This document shows, piece by piece, positions 1 to 7,692 of a stretch of DNA of 64,000 nucleotides. The position numbers and the translations under genes are program-made. This DNA is from Streptomyces poonensis (GTDB taxonomy: Bacteria; Actinomycetota; Actinomycetes; Streptomycetales; Streptomycetaceae), in assembly GCF_014650915.1 (NCBI RefSeq), contig NZ_BMVW01000016.1, positions 124,001-188,000 of the forward strand, in the 5' to 3' direction. Below the pieces are notes generated by a model, which was not told the DNA's origin, did no database searches, and saw only the letters and a list, made by a program, of their open reading frames with translations. Positions within the stretch are counted from its first letter, which is position 1. Each line of letters opens with the position of its first letter.

Positions 1-8
1 CCCGTGAG

Positions 9-272
9 GTGAGCCCGGCCATGACCACCACGGCACCCACACCCGCCCACGTACGGCTGGCCAACGAGATCGCCGCCCAGTTCCGGCACCGCGACCCGGC
101 CACGGCGGCCGAGGAGATCGCCGCGCACATCCGGGCCTTCTGGGATCCCCGGATGCGCGCCCGGCTGATCGAGGACGCCGAGGCCGGCCATCCCGGCGTG
201 GACCCGCTGATCAGGGCGGTGGCGGCGCTTCTGCCGCCGCCACCACCGCCCTCGCCGCTGCCACGGAACTAA
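9..272 (+). CDS. NAD-dependent formate dehydrogenase delta subunit (FdsD-like)
   Basis: An 87-residue protein whose first half, with VRLANEIAAQFRHR followed by EEIAAHIRAFWDPRMRARL, resembles the small delta subunit of NAD-dependent molybdenum formate dehydrogenases (FdsD family). That subunit helps assemble the complex that oxidises formate to CO2 with NAD in the cytoplasm. The GTG start at 9 overlaps the TGA of an upstream reading frame (bases 10-12) in a GTGA arrangement, so it is probably coupled to the previous gene, by family precedent the alpha subunit or FdhD, which lies outside the window. An ATG at 21 is the alternative start. The C-terminus is a proline-rich tail after LLPPPPPP. It converges on the histidine kinase, overlapping it by 4 bases. 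Confidence 0.75.
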   Translation: MSPAMTTTAPTPAHVRLANEIAAQFRHRDPATAAEEIAAHIRAFWDPRMRARLIEDAEAGHPGVDPLIRAVAALLPPPPPPSPLPRN

Positions 273-1489
273 TGCCCGGCATCCGCCGGCAGCTCCAGGC
301 GCAGTTCGTACCCGCCGTCCGCGGTGGGGCCCGAGGTCACCGTGCCGCCGAGGAGTTCGGCCCGCTGGCGCAGGCCGACGAGTCCGTGGTGGGCGCCGGG
401 CAGCGGGAGCGCCGGCCGGGTGGGGGCCGCGTTGGCGACGGTGACGTGGACCGTGTCGCCCTCGTGGTGGAGACGGATCGTCGCGGGGGCCCCGGGGGCG
501 TGTTTGCGGACGTTGGTCAGGGCTTCCTGGACGGTCCGGTAGACGGCGCGCTGCACGGGGGGCGGCAGCGTGCCGGGCAGGTCGGTGTGCAGCTCCGCCT
601 CGATGCCGCTGGTGTCCACCAGACGCCGGAGGTCGGCGAGGGACGGCTGCGGGGTGAGTTCGGTGGGGCGGCTGCCGGAGGCGCGCAGCACGCTGACCAT
701 GTGCCGCAGCTCCTCCAGCGTCTGCACGCTGAGCCGCCGGATGGTGGCCGCGGCCTGCCGGGTCTCGGCGTCCCGGGTGCCCACCTGGAGCGCCCCGGCC
801 TGGACGGCGATCAGGCTGACCTGGTGGGCGACCACGTCGTGCATCTCCCGGGCGAGCTGGGCGCGTTCCCTGGCCAGCACGCTCTGCGCGGTGAGCAGCC
901 GTTCGTGCTCGCGGGCCTCGGAGATCTCGGCGAGCCGGAGCGACAGTTCCCGTCTGGCCTGGACGAGCTGGCCGAGGAAGACGGGAGCGGTGGCCCACGC
1001 CAGCGTGTAGGTGAGCTGGATCAGGCTGAGATGCTCGGAGAAGTCGACGTGTTCCGGCTCCCACCACCGGAACGGCAGGAAGTCGCTGACCGCGTAGACG
1101 ACGGCGCAGACCGCCAGCAGGGAACGGTGGTGGTTGAGCGAGGAGAGCGTGTACAGGGCGGCCAGCGGGGCGAACACCGCGTCGCTGAACAGGGCCGAGG
1201 GGAGCGTCAGGAGGAAGGTCAGCAGGGGCAGGTGGCGCCGCAGGGGGAGGGCGAAGGCGGCGAGCAGGGCGCACACCATGCCCTGTTCGTAGTCGGCGGG
1301 GACGTTGATCCGTACGTCCGCCAGGGAAGCCACGACCAGGGCGGCGTCGACGAGCGGGGCGGGTAAGTGCCAGCCGGGCAGACCGGACAGGCGCCTGGGG
1401 GGCCTGCGGTGACCGGCCGTACGCCGGGCGGTCAGGCCCCGGACGGTCAGGCCTCGGGTCGTGCTGCGCGGCATGCCGCGGATGCTCAT
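269..1489 (-). CDS. NarL-type sensor histidine kinase
   Basis: A 406-residue membrane sensor kinase. The N-terminal half (about residues 45-175) holds several hydrophobic segments. The HisKA_3 dimerisation box reads REMHDVVAHQ, with phospho-acceptor His near residue 217. The HATPase domain follows, with N-box VQEALTNVRKHA and a late glycine motif GLVGLRQRAELLGG. It phosphorylates the response regulator encoded just upstream; the two frames overlap by 4 bases (start 1489, neighbour stop 1486), so they are translationally coupled. The signal cannot be read from the sequence. Codon 42 (bases 1366-1364, in the stretch GWHLPAP) is TTA, the rare leucine codon that in Streptomyces needs the bldA tRNA, so translation is probably tied to development or late growth. 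Confidence 0.93.
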   Translation of the reverse strand: MSIRGMPRSTTRGLTVRGLTARRTAGHRRPPRRLSGLPGWHLPAPLVDAALVVASLADVRINVPADYEQGMVCALLAAFALPLRRHLPLLTFLLTLPSALFSDAVFAPLAALYTLSSLNHHRSLLAVCAVVYAVSDFLPFRWWEPEHVDFSEHLSLIQLTYTLAWATAPVFLGQLVQARRELSLRLAEISEAREHERLLTAQSVLARERAQLAREMHDVVAHQVSLIAVQAGALQVGTRDAETRQAAATIRRLSVQTLEELRHMVSVLRASGSRPTELTPQPSLADLRRLVDTSGIEAELHTDLPGTLPPPVQRAVYRTVQEALTNVRKHAPGAPATIRLHHEGDTVHVTVANAAPTRPALPLPGAHHGLVGLRQRAELLGGTVTSGPTADGGYELRLELPADAGH

Positions 1490-2151
1490 GCGTCCTCCTC
1501 CCGCGGTGACCGCAGCAGACCGGCGCGCTCGGCGATCAGGGCCGCCTGGACCCGGCTGCTCACCTGCAACTTGCCGAAGATGGCGGTGACGTGGCCCTTG
1601 ACGGTGCCGAGGCTGAGGTGCATGCGGTCGCCGATGTCGGTGTTGGCCAGGCCCTCCGCCATCAGCACCAGCACGGCCCGCTCCCGGTCGGTGAGCCGGG
1701 CCACCAGCCGGGCCGTGGCCGGCTCGCGCAGCCCGGTGTCCAGATAGCCGTCCACCACCCGCCGGGTCACCTTCGACGACAGCACGGTGCCGCCTGCCGC
1801 CAGGGTGCGCACCAGATACGGCAGCTGCTCCGGGTCGGTGTCCTTCAGCAGGAACCCGGCCGCGCCGGAGCGCAGCGCGGTGGTGACGTACTCGTCGGTG
1901 TCGAACGTGGTGAGCATGGCCACGATCGGCGGCCGGGCCAGCCGGCGCAGCTCCGCCAGCACGGTCAGGCCGTCCACGTCCGGCATCCGGATGTCCAGCA
2001 GCACCACGTCCGGGGCGGCCGCCCGCACCGCCCGGACCGCCTCCCCGCCGGGCACCGCCGCCACCACCTCGATGTCCGGCGCGGCGCCCAGGATGTGCTG
2101 GAAGCCCGTGCGGATCAGGGCCTCGTCGTCCACCACCAGTACCCGGATCAC
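1486..2151 (-). CDS. NarL/LuxR-family response regulator
   Basis: A 221-residue response regulator that partners the kinase. The receiver domain begins VIRVLVVDDEALIRTGF and carries the phospho-acceptor aspartate near residue 53 in VVLLDIRMPDVDGL. The C-terminal LuxR helix-turn-helix reads LTDRERAVLVLMAEGLANTDIG followed by LGTVKGHVTAI. I chose the GTG at 2151 because the receiver fold begins there; an in-frame start at 2214 would add a disordered arginine/glycine-rich lead atypical of the family. First gene of the two-gene operon; its promoter must lie in the repeat-rich gap to the right. Confidence 0.93.
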   Translation of the reverse strand: MIRVLVVDDEALIRTGFQHILGAAPDIEVVAAVPGGEAVRAVRAAAPDVVLLDIRMPDVDGLTVLAELRRLARPPIVAMLTTFDTDEYVTTALRSGAAGFLLKDTDPEQLPYLVRTLAAGGTVLSSKVTRRVVDGYLDTGLREPATARLVARLTDRERAVLVLMAEGLANTDIGDRMHLSLGTVKGHVTAIFGKLQVSSRVQAALIAERAGLLRSPREEDA

Positions 2152-2605
2152 GTGCGCTCCGCTCGTCGCCCGCTGCCCGCCGGCCCGCTCTTCACCCGCT
2201 GGTCCGCTCTCCACCCGCCACCGGTCCGGCGCTCGTAGCCACTCAACTGTTCGACGCCTGTCCGTCGTATGCGTTCCGCCGTCACTCCGTCGCTCGCCGC
2301 CGGTCCGTCGTCGCCCTTCGAGGGTCTGCAGTCTGCCGCTCGTCGTCGGTCCGTCGTCCGTCGTCCGTCGCCAGTCTGCCGCTCGTGGGCGGTCGTTGTT
2401 CGCCGTTCGCCGCCGGTCGCTGTTCGACGCCTGACCGACGTCCGATGCGTATCACGTCCACGGCCGTACCTTCGCGTGCCGGGGCGGTTTCCCGCCGGGC
2501 TGGCGGGTTCGGCGACCGGCCGACCGGCCGGACAGGACCAGCCGTTCGGCCGGGTGTCGTCGGAAGGTCGCCGGGTGGGACGCGACCCGGTGCGCGCGGA
2601 CCCTG
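2152..2605. other. Repeat-rich divergent intergenic region
   Basis: About 450 bases between the response regulator (leftward) and the DUF418-like gene (rightward), rich in CGTCC and CGTCG runs. Two longer direct repeats stand out: CTGTTCGACGCCTG at 2247-2260 and again at 2420-2433, and CAGTCTGCCGCTCGT at 2329-2343 and again at 2372-2386. It should hold promoters for both flanking genes. I see no convincing short gene: frames through it lack consistent third-position bias. Confidence 0.6.
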
Positions 2606-3877
2606 ATGTACATGAAGCACCACGCAACGCCGGTCGCGCCGTCGGCGGCGCCGTCCCGGCCGGGGACGGGCCGCGCTCCCTCCGGCACGCCGTCGACCGG
2701 ACGGCTCATCGGCATCGACCTGGCCCGCGGACTCGCGGTCTTCGGGATGTACTCCGCCCACGTCGGCCCGAGCGTGACGGTGGGCGGTCCGGTGGGATTC
2801 CTGCTGGAGCTGGCCCGGGGGCGCTCCTCCGCCCTGTTCGCCGTGCTCGCCGGGTTCTCCCTGGTCGTCCTCACCGGCCGGCCGCAGCCCCGGACCGGGC
2901 TCGCCGGACGGCAGGCGGCGGCCCGGGTCGTCGTCCGCGCCGTGGTGCTGATCGCGCTCGGCTTCGCCCTGACCGCCCTGGACACCTGGGTCGACGTGAT
3001 CCTCGCCTTCTACGGGCTGCTGTTCCTCGCGGTGCTCCCGCTGCGCCGGCTGCGGGCCGGCACGCTCGCGGTCGTCGCCGCCGCGGGCGCGCTGATCCTG
3101 CCCCAGCTGCTGTACGCGATCCGCCAGTCGATCGAGGTGAGCGACTGGGCGGACGTCGTCATCGCCTACGACCCGCTGGCCCGCGTCACCGACTCGGACG
3201 GGTTCGTGGAGCTGCTGTTCACCGGGTCGTACCCGGTCCTCACCTGGATCCCGTTCCTGGTCGCGGGCATGGCGGTGGCCCGTCTCGACCTCGCCCGGCC
3301 CGGCGTCCGGCCCCGGCTGGCGTGCACCGGCGGCGCGCTCGCCGTCCTCGGCTACGGCGGCTCCTGGCTGGCCCTGCACCTGGCGGGCCCGGCCGCGCTG
3401 CACGTCATCTCGTCGGCCACGGACGGCGGCCAGGCCTCGGCGGCCTGGTGGTCCGACACCGCCGGCGAGCCCGAGGACCTCATCCCCCTCCCCTGGCTGC
3501 TGGTGGCGGCACCGCACAGCCAGACGACGTTCTCCGTCATCGGCAACACGGGTGTCGCCCTGCTCGTGATCTCCGCGTGTCTCACCGTCGCCGCCCGGCT
3601 GCCGCGCACCACGCGCCTGGCCACCCCCGTCAGCGCGGTCGGCAAGGCGGCTCTGACCATGTACGTACTGCACATCGTCGCCCTGTGGGCGCTGATCGAC
3701 GTCTGGTACGTGGCCGCCGTCGACGACGGCTCCATGGCCGTGCTGCGGGTGCTGCTCGCCTTCATCGGGGCCGCCATGCTGCTGGCGACCCTCTGGTCCC
3801 GTCTGTTCCGGCGCGGCCCGCTGGAGTACCTGCTGCACCTGGGGTCGACAGCGCTCGCGCGCCGCATCGTCAGATAG
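2606..3877 (+). CDS. DUF418/DUF1624-like polytopic membrane protein
   Basis: A 423-residue integral membrane protein. After about 30 disordered residues it shows RLIGIDLARGLAVFGMYSAH, the opening characteristic of the DUF1624/DUF418 and heparan-alpha-glucosaminide acetyltransferase-like group, followed by roughly nine to ten hydrophobic spans (for example ALFAVLAGFSLVVLTG, VVLIALGFALTALD and LLVISACLTVAARL). The C-terminal quarter, with VGKAALTMYVLHIVALWALI and a following pair of helices, matches the DUF418 end. Members are thought to move or acylate small envelope substrates, but the substrate is unknown here. It stands alone, divergent from the two-component genes. Start ATG at 2606; a second ATG at 2612 is equally possible because neither has a strong ribosome site. 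Confidence 0.8.
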   Translation: MYMKHHATPVAPSAAPSRPGTGRAPSGTPSTGRLIGIDLARGLAVFGMYSAHVGPSVTVGGPVGFLLELARGRSSALFAVLAGFSLVVLTGRPQPRTGLAGRQAAARVVVRAVVLIALGFALTALDTWVDVILAFYGLLFLAVLPLRRLRAGTLAVVAAAGALILPQLLYAIRQSIEVSDWADVVIAYDPLARVTDSDGFVELLFTGSYPVLTWIPFLVAGMAVARLDLARPGVRPRLACTGGALAVLGYGGSWLALHLAGPAALHVISSATDGGQASAAWWSDTAGEPEDLIPLPWLLVAAPHSQTTFSVIGNTGVALLVISACLTVAARLPRTTRLATPVSAVGKAALTMYVLHIVALWALIDVWYVAAVDDGSMAVLRVLLAFIGAAMLLATLWSRLFRRGPLEYLLHLGSTALARRIVR

Positions 3878-3940
3878 GCCACTTGGACTGCTCCCCGGAC
3901 GGATCCGGCCATGGCGTGGGCCGGCGTCCGTACCCCCGGG

Positions 3941-4022
3941 GCGGAGGCCGGCCATGGCGTGGGCCGGCCTCCGCCCGCTGTCACCGGCCACCACCGGCCT
4001 GCGTGTCCCCGCAGGCCGGTGG
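3941..4022. terminator. Two adjacent perfect hairpins (bidirectional terminator)
   Basis: Two stem-loops lie between convergent genes. The first has 13-base arms at 3941-3953 and 3962-3974. The second has 13-base arms at 3991-4003 and 4010-4022. The sequence around the first also repeats CCGGCCATGGCGTGGGCCGG twice (near 3905 and 3948). No T-tract follows, as is common in Streptomyces. Confidence 0.75.
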
Positions 4023-4035
4023 CGCCGGTAGGCGC

Positions 4036-5058
4036 TCAGCCCTCCTCGTCCTCCTCGCCCTCGAAGAAGTCCCCGACCTCGTCCACGACCTCGGCCGCGA
4101 CCATGCCGCCGACGACACCGACCGCGAGCCCGGCCGCACCCGCCGCGACGGCGGTGCCCATGCCGGGGCCGGAGCGGTGTCCGTCGTGGTGTCCGTCGTG
4201 GTGGTGCTCGCCGTACCCGTGCCCGTGATGGCCGCCCCCGGCGTACGGGTCGCCGTGCCCGTAGGCGGCGTGTGTGCCGTACGCGGCCCGGTGCTCGACC
4301 AGCTGCCGGACCCAGCCGTCGACGATGCCGTTCCAGTCCTGGTGCCCGACGCCCTCGTGGGACACGGTGAACCGGGTCAGCGCGTCGTGGCCGGAGGAGA
4401 ACAGGCCGCTGCGCTTGTCGGCCTCCAGGACCACCTCCATGCCGCCCGGGCCGGCGAGGAAGGTCACCTCGATCTCGTTCGTCTGGTGCGCGTACTGCGG
4501 CGCCGGGGTCAGCTCGAGCTCCTGGTAGAAGGGCAGCTGCTGGCCGGTGCCGCCGATGCGCCCGTACTCCAGGTCCGCGGACCGGAACCCGAAGCCGAGC
4601 TGCCCGAAGGCCTCCAGGATCGCCTCCTGCACCGGCAGCGGAGCGACGGCGAGCTGGTCGAGGTCGCCCTTGTCCTTGGCGCCCGCCACCGCCAGCTCGG
4701 TCCGCACACCGAGGACGATGCCCAGTCCCTGGCCGTACAGCTCCGTGACGGGCGTCTCCCACGGCAGCGTCACACTGAACGGCACGCTGCGCGCCTCGCC
4801 CTCGGCGAGCCGGAATCCACCGCCGACGGTGAACCGCTCGAAGGCGACGACGCCCTCGCTCTCACCGCCCTCGTGCTCGGCCTCGACCCGGGCCACCAGC
4901 TCCAGCGTGATGTGCTCGATGCCGAAGTCCGCGGTGCCGCCCTTGAGATGGACCTGGCCGGTGAGCGCGCCACCGGGCCGGGCGGAACCGGTGTCGAGAA
5001 CCGTGTCCACCGTGGGGCCGCCCACACCGAGCGAGCCGAGCAGTCGTTTGAACACCAT
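4036..5058 (-). CDS. Spo0M-family sporulation-control protein
   Basis: A 340-residue protein of the Spo0M family, cytosolic arrestin-like beta-sandwich proteins linked to sporulation and cell division control in Bacillus and actinomycetes. The family start MVFKRLLGSLGVGGPTVDTV and the following lines (GALTGQVHLKGG, IEHITLELVARVEAE) are clear. The C-terminus departs from the basic family: about residues 270-300 are extremely histidine/glycine-rich (GHGYGEHHHDGHHDGH), then a hydrophobic alanine/glycine/valine segment, then an acidic tail (FFEGEEDEEG). The ATG at 5058 is chosen because GGAG lies 11 bases upstream; an upstream GTG at 5070 has none. A strong 24-base palindrome sits about 90 bases upstream. 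It follows the kinase gene on the same strand but a terminator separates them. Confidence 0.88.
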   Translation of the reverse strand: MVFKRLLGSLGVGGPTVDTVLDTGSARPGGALTGQVHLKGGTADFGIEHITLELVARVEAEHEGGESEGVVAFERFTVGGGFRLAEGEARSVPFSVTLPWETPVTELYGQGLGIVLGVRTELAVAGAKDKGDLDQLAVAPLPVQEAILEAFGQLGFGFRSADLEYGRIGGTGQQLPFYQELELTPAPQYAHQTNEIEVTFLAGPGGMEVVLEADKRSGLFSSGHDALTRFTVSHEGVGHQDWNGIVDGWVRQLVEHRAAYGTHAAYGHGDPYAGGGHHGHGYGEHHHDGHHDGHRSGPGMGTAVAAGAAGLAVGVVGGMVAAEVVDEVGDFFEGEEDEEG

Positions 5059-5140
5059 CGCGGCGTCCACTCCTTAAACGTACGAATGTGGTGCAGAGGG
5101 CTGGTCACTCGGCCGCGGCCCATGCCAACCCTGCGGCGGT

Positions 5141-5164
5141 TGCTTCTACAGTCATGTAGAAGCA
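5141..5164. promoter_or_regulatory. Perfect palindrome upstream of spo0M-like gene (operator candidate)
   Basis: Ten-base arms TGCTTCTACA (5141-5150) and TGTAGAAGCA (5155-5164) flank a 4-base spacer. It sits 83-106 bases upstream of the Spo0M start in an A/T-richer stretch. Symmetry and position suggest a regulator binding site; the protein is unknown. Confidence 0.6.
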
Positions 5165-5256
5165 TAGGGCTGTCGGCGGCCGGCAGGGGCGCGGACGGCG
5201 CGGGCGTGGCGGGAAAGGCCGAAAACAACCCAGTTCTGCGGCCTCTGGCACGGAAA

Positions 5257-5291
5257 CGGCGCCGGACCGTCGCGTGGACGGTCCGGCGCCG
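5257..5291 (-). terminator. Intrinsic terminator after the Ser/Thr kinase
   Basis: Fourteen-base perfect arms at 5257-5270 and 5278-5291 with a 7-base loop, 20 bases past the kinase stop codon. It separates the kinase from the downstream Spo0M gene. Confidence 0.8.
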
Positions 5292-5310
5292 TATGACGCC
5301 GGTCAGTGCA

Positions 5311-6753
5311 TCAGTTCTCGTTCTCGTCCGGTTCGTCCTCGTCCGGTTCGTCCTCGTCCGCCTCCCGCTGCTTCTGCTTCTTCTGCTCCTCCTCCGCCTG
5401 CTGCTCCTGAGCGGAGTCCGTCCCCTGGGAGGTCTCCGTCTGCTGCGGGGCGCTGCTGCTGGAGGGTGCCTCCGGGGCGGCCGGGGCGACGTCGCCCGAG
5501 GACTGGCCCGGCGTCGAGGCCGGCGCGGAGTCGGGGGAGGCGGAAGCGGACGACGGGGACGAAGAGGAGGAGGAACCGGTCGTCGAGTCGCTCGGACGGG
5601 GGTTCTCCGCGACGCTGCGGTCGGACGAGAACAACTCCATGCCGACGAACACCGCGGCCAGGAAGAGCACCGCACCGGCGACGACGACCACCACTCTCGA
5701 CCGGCGCGTGACGAGTCCACGGGCGCCGGGCCGCGGCGCACCGTGCCCCCGCCCCACGCGTGCTGCGCCGCCGGTGGCCGTCGGCAGCTTGTAGGTGGTC
5801 GGGGGGCCGGTCTCCCCCATGGGGACGGGGCTCTGTGCGGTGGCGGCCGCCGGCGCGGCCAGGGGAGTGGCCGGAGGGGCGGCCGGAGGAGCGGTCATCG
5901 GGGCGGCGGCGGGCAGGGGCTCGGCGCGGCCCTGCCAGGAGCCCGCCGCGAACCACTCGGCCGCCTGCTCGGCCGTCGGCCGGTCCTGGGGCTGCTTGTT
6001 GAGCAGGCCGAGCAGGTAGTTCTCGAAGGCGGGCGGGATGGCCACGCCGAGCTCGTGGGGCGGTACGGGGGCGGCGTCGAGGTGCTGGTGGAGGATGCCG
6101 ACCGCGCTGTCGCCCTGGTAGGGCGGGCGGCCGGTGAGGAGCTGGTAGAGCACGCAGCCCAGCGAGTACATGTCGGAGGGCGGGCCCGCGGTCTGTCCCA
6201 GGGCGCGCTCGGGCGCGATGTACAGGCTCGTCCCGACGATCTGGCCGGTGGCGGTGAGCGCGGCGCCGGGGTCGTCGAGGAACCGGGCGATGCCGAAGTC
6301 CCCGATCTTGAGGGTGCCGTTCGCGTCGAGGAGGAGGTTGGCGGGCTTGATGTCCCGGTGGACGATGCCCTGCCGGTGAGCGGCCGCGAGCCCGGCGGCC
6401 GCCTCGGCGGCGATACGGGCCACGCGCTCGGCGGGCAGCGGGCCGGAGTCGGCGAGCAGCCGGGCGAGACTGTCCCCCTCGACCAGTTCCATCACCAGGT
6501 AGAGCCGGTCCTCCTGCTCGCCGAAGTCCAGGACGCCGACCACGTGCGGGTGGTTGAGCCGGCCGGCGGTCTGTGCCTCCAGGCGGAACCGCGAGGCCGC
6601 CGTGGCGTCGGCACCCTGGTTGAGCAGGAGCTTGAGGGCGACCGGTCGGCCGAGCGTTTCGTCATAGGCCCGCCACACCTCTCCCATCGCGCCTCGGCCG
6701 ATCGGATCATGCAGCTGGTAACGGCCGGCTATCAGCACCTGTCTCATCCTCAT
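5311..6753 (-). CDS. Transmembrane Ser/Thr protein kinase (PknB-like)
   Basis: A 480-residue Hanks-type kinase. The catalytic domain (about residues 10-270) shows the glycine loop IGRGAMGEVWRAY, lysine in VALKLLL, the catalytic loop IVHRDIKPANLLLD, DFG in IGDFGIARF, and APE in YIAPERALG. A proline/alanine linker leads to one membrane span (SRVVVVVAGAVLFLAAVFVG, about 350-370). Outside is a low-complexity Ser/Pro/Ala then Gln/Glu/Lys/Asp-rich tail ending DEPDEDEPDENEN; no PASTA repeats are present, so the sensor region is unusual and probably disordered. A second in-frame ATG lies at 6747. Monocistronic, with a terminator downstream. Targets cannot be inferred; the neighbouring Spo0M-like protein is one possibility by location only. 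Confidence 0.93.
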   Translation of the reverse strand: MRMRQVLIAGRYQLHDPIGRGAMGEVWRAYDETLGRPVALKLLLNQGADATAASRFRLEAQTAGRLNHPHVVGVLDFGEQEDRLYLVMELVEGDSLARLLADSGPLPAERVARIAAEAAAGLAAAHRQGIVHRDIKPANLLLDANGTLKIGDFGIARFLDDPGAALTATGQIVGTSLYIAPERALGQTAGPPSDMYSLGCVLYQLLTGRPPYQGDSAVGILHQHLDAAPVPPHELGVAIPPAFENYLLGLLNKQPQDRPTAEQAAEWFAAGSWQGRAEPLPAAAPMTAPPAAPPATPLAAPAAATAQSPVPMGETGPPTTYKLPTATGGAARVGRGHGAPRPGARGLVTRRSRVVVVVAGAVLFLAAVFVGMELFSSDRSVAENPRPSDSTTGSSSSSSPSSASASPDSAPASTPGQSSGDVAPAAPEAPSSSSAPQQTETSQGTDSAQEQQAEEEQKKQKQREADEDEPDEDEPDENEN

Positions 6754-7251
6754 GCCTCATGCCACAAGACCAATTCGTCTGCCGCAGGCGTGACGCACCT
6801 CGTTCGGACGGTGACGGTGGGGGGAGCCGCAGCCTGACCAGCCTACCCGTGGTCCGGCGGTGATTGATCAACATGGTCCGGAGGGCGGTCGTCCGGGACC
6901 CGGCAGCGTCGCCGGGCCCACCGCCGGCGCTCGTACGGGCCCGCAGTGAATGACGATATGACGAACATCTTTCAGCGTGAAACAACGGGGAATTGCTCGA
7001 ACGGGGTATCCGCACATCCCGGAAGGTGACGCGAAAAGCGACTGCGGAAGCCCGGAGTGCGCCGTACGGGCGCTCAGGATATGACCACCGAAAAACGCGT
7101 GAGTCTACGGCAGCGTCGACCCTCCTTTTCCTCTTCCGTGGACAGGTGCGTGTGTTCTATTGCTCATATGCAGGTGTGCCTGTCAGATTGTGGATCTCCC
7201 GGTGCAGCCAACCGGGTCATTCATGCTTTCGCACGGCTGTTGGAGATCACC
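6754..7251. other. Divergent intergenic region, A/T-richer than surroundings
   Basis: About 500 bases between the kinase (leftward) and the small secreted protein (rightward). It is less GC-rich than its flanks from about 6950 on. It includes a small palindrome TTTCAgcgTGAAA at 6970-6982 and a stem CCCGGT/ACCGGG just ahead of the secreted gene (about 7198-7216), which may lie in that gene's leader. No coding frame shows the expected third-position bias. Confidence 0.5.
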
Positions 7252-7692
7252 ATGAAAAAAGGCACATTCCACCGGGTGTTCGGCGCCCTGCTCGGCGCTG
7301 CGGCGCTGACCGCCGGCACCTTCGCCGGCACCGCCGAGGCCGGCCAGGCGTCGCGCGCCGGCGCCGTCCCGGTGACCATGGAGGCCTACCAGGCGAAAAT
7401 CCTGGTGCTGTCCCGCCAGCTCTGGAACCACCGCGCGGACATCCACCGCGCCGACACCGGCGCGCCGGTGTCCGGGCTCCGGGTGGTCTTCACCACGCCC
7501 GGCAGTGAGGAGATCCTCTGCGAGGACTTCACCGACGTCAACGGCACGGCCAGCTGCGACTCCAACCTGCCCTCCGACCTGGAGGTCGCCAACATCGCGG
7601 TGAACGGCTACGAGGCGCACTTCCACGGTGACGGTATCCATGCCCCCGTCAGTGCGGACGGCAGCTACGGCGTCGGTGCCGGCGACCCCTGA
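7252..7692 (+). CDS. Small secreted protein with carboxypeptidase-regulatory/Ig-like fold
   Basis: A 146-residue protein with a Sec signal peptide (MKKGTFHRVFGALLGAAALTAGTFAGTAEAG, cleavage probably after AEA). The mature part contains a pattern typical of transthyretin-like, carboxypeptidase-regulatory or Ig-like repeats: GAPVSGLRVVFTTPG, then EDFTDVNGTASCDSN, ending GYEAHFHGDGIHAPVSA. Two cysteines (in EILCEDF and TASCDSN) could form a disulphide. I chose ATG 7252 because GGAG lies 8 bases upstream and the signal peptide starts there; the frame upstream of it is not protein-like. It stands alone in an A/T-richer island. Exact function unknown; a secreted binding or structural protein is the safest description. 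Confidence 0.7.
   Translation: MKKGTFHRVFGALLGAAALTAGTFAGTAEAGQASRAGAVPVTMEAYQAKILVLSRQLWNHRADIHRADTGAPVSGLRVVFTTPGSEEILCEDFTDVNGTASCDSNLPSDLEVANIAVNGYEAHFHGDGIHAPVSADGSYGVGAGDP

Noticed and set aside
1..12. A separately called upstream gene ending at base 12
   Set aside because: Only four codons are inside the window; noted in the delta-subunit entry instead.
2269..6837. A 1522-codon open frame on the plus strand
   Set aside because: It runs antisense or out of frame across the DUF418, Spo0M and kinase genes and is low-complexity Arg/Gly/Pro, the typical shadow in high-GC DNA.
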